A stretch of 41,214 bases of DNA from Xanthomonas vasicola (lineage in GTDB: Bacteria; Pseudomonadota; Gammaproteobacteria; Xanthomonadales; Xanthomonadaceae), in assembly GCF_000772705.2 (NCBI RefSeq), contig NZ_JSBW02000008.1:1-41214 (forward strand), read 5' to 3'. The notes under the pieces were generated by a model that saw only the letters and a list, made by a program, of their open reading frames with translations, was not told where the DNA came from and searched no databases. Position 1 is the first letter of the stretch. Every line of letters begins with the position of its first letter. This document shows positions 40,804-41,214 of the stretch, one piece after another. The position numbers were made by a program, and so were the translations under genes.

Positions 40804-41082
40804 GCCGTTGCCCTAGGGCGTGGCGAAGCGTCTGCGTCGCACGGTGGGTCAGGTTGAACCACAGCGCGTAGAGCAGCGCATCACCTACTGGTAAATGGGG
40901 TGCATCAGCCCTTCAGCGGCGTCAGTTGGATTGAACCAACGCGTAGAGATGCATCAATTAGATGCGTCAATTGCACCGGCCTTCCTTGTGTGACTGCCGC
41001 CGAATGCAGGCGGCGTGCTCCTTCAGCATTGACGCCGAGCATGTCGACGCGCTGCCTACAAACGGCTTTTCCGTAACGATGC
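40804..41082. repeat. Intergenic region with imperfect direct repeat
   Basis: No gene is recognised. A motif recurs imperfectly 74 bp apart: GTCAGGTTGAACCACAGCGC then GTAGAG (from about 40848), and GTCAGTTGGATTGAACCAACGC then GTAGAG (from about 40921). The region ends at the IS junction near 41083. Confidence 0.5.
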
Positions 41083-41214
41083 TCGTTAGTTGTCCCTGAA
41101 AAATCCCCTTCAAGCGCCCCGTGCCGTCTGTGACAGCGGCACGTGGCTAAAGGATGGCCATTCCATCGCCCGCATCCAGGCACGCAAAAACGCGATCCAG
41201 CGCAGCAGCCAGCG
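41083..41214 (-). mobile_element. Insertion sequence end (partial, inverted copy)
   Basis: Exact reverse complement of bases 1-132, in chromosomal DNA downstream of the response-regulator gene. The IS body lies to the right of the window. Confidence 0.85.
41110..41214 (-). CDS. Transposase, C-terminal 34 residues (partial)
   Basis: Same 34 residues and stop as at 1-105, on the opposite strand, running in from beyond the window. It belongs to a second copy, or the same assembled consensus, of the IS that interrupts traD. Confidence 0.6.
   Translation of the reverse strand, partial: RWLLRWIAFLRAWMRAMEWPSFSHVPLSQTARGA

Noticed and set aside
40905..41183. A 92-codon minus-strand frame crossing the IS junction
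   Set aside because: It joins IS DNA to chromosomal intergenic DNA, so it cannot be an original gene.

Overview
The window looks like a gammaproteobacterial, Xanthomonas-type (Lysobacteraceae) genome segment. This rests on the chromosomal genes at its right end, high GC, and an effector carrying a C-terminal domain typical of Xanthomonas T4SS substrates. It has two parts. Roughly 132-34774 is the right-hand portion of an integrative conjugative element (ICE) of the ICEclc / PAGI-2 / PFGI-1 class. Roughly 34775-41083 is chromosome. The first and last ~132 bases are identical inverted copies of one insertion sequence end, so the window probably ends where an assembly collapsed at a multicopy IS.

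The ICE is read mostly on the minus strand. From its right end leftwards it carries alpA-like regulator, parA, a HicA-like small protein, parB, DUF2857, an STY4528-type replication protein, the PFL_4669-family and DUF3158 proteins, ssb and topB. These form the maintenance/replication module. Next come a cytosine methyltransferase and small ICE proteins, a toxin/immunity-like cargo pair (T4SS effector with a PD-(D/E)XK nuclease core), DUF3085, a lipoprotein gene on the plus strand, an IS30 remnant, DUF3577, DUF3275, a putative DNA methyltransferase, an SNF2-type helicase, and the start of the conjugation module (pilL, PFL_4693 and PFL_4695 families, lytic transglycosylase, traD). traD is cut by an IS just after its Walker A motif, and the rest of the transfer genes and the integrase lie outside the window. 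At the other end a large RloC/PrrC-like ATPase-nuclease (a probable anti-phage gene) sits beside the attachment site. The ICE ends at 34757-34774, a copy of the 3' end of tRNA-Gly, preceded by an outward promoter.

The chromosomal part holds tRNA-Cys, tRNA-Gly, tRNA-Leu, a nucleotide-sugar dehydrogenase, an HI0933/BaiN-type flavoprotein, an FKBP lipoprotein, a DUF6164-like membrane protein, a TrhO-like rhodanese and a GacA/UvrY-type response regulator.

The most unusual signal is non-coding. At least five intergenic stretches of the ICE (near 11340, 14580, 15060, 19200 and 19450) share one structured leader with compensatory base changes. Many ICE genes also have a hairpin or intrinsic terminator ending only 10-30 nt before their start codon. 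This suggests an element-wide RNA attenuation or antitermination system. Other notable signals are three copies of a 19-23 bp palindrome in promoter regions of the replication module, and an iteron-plus-AT-rich block inside the replication gene that resembles an origin.
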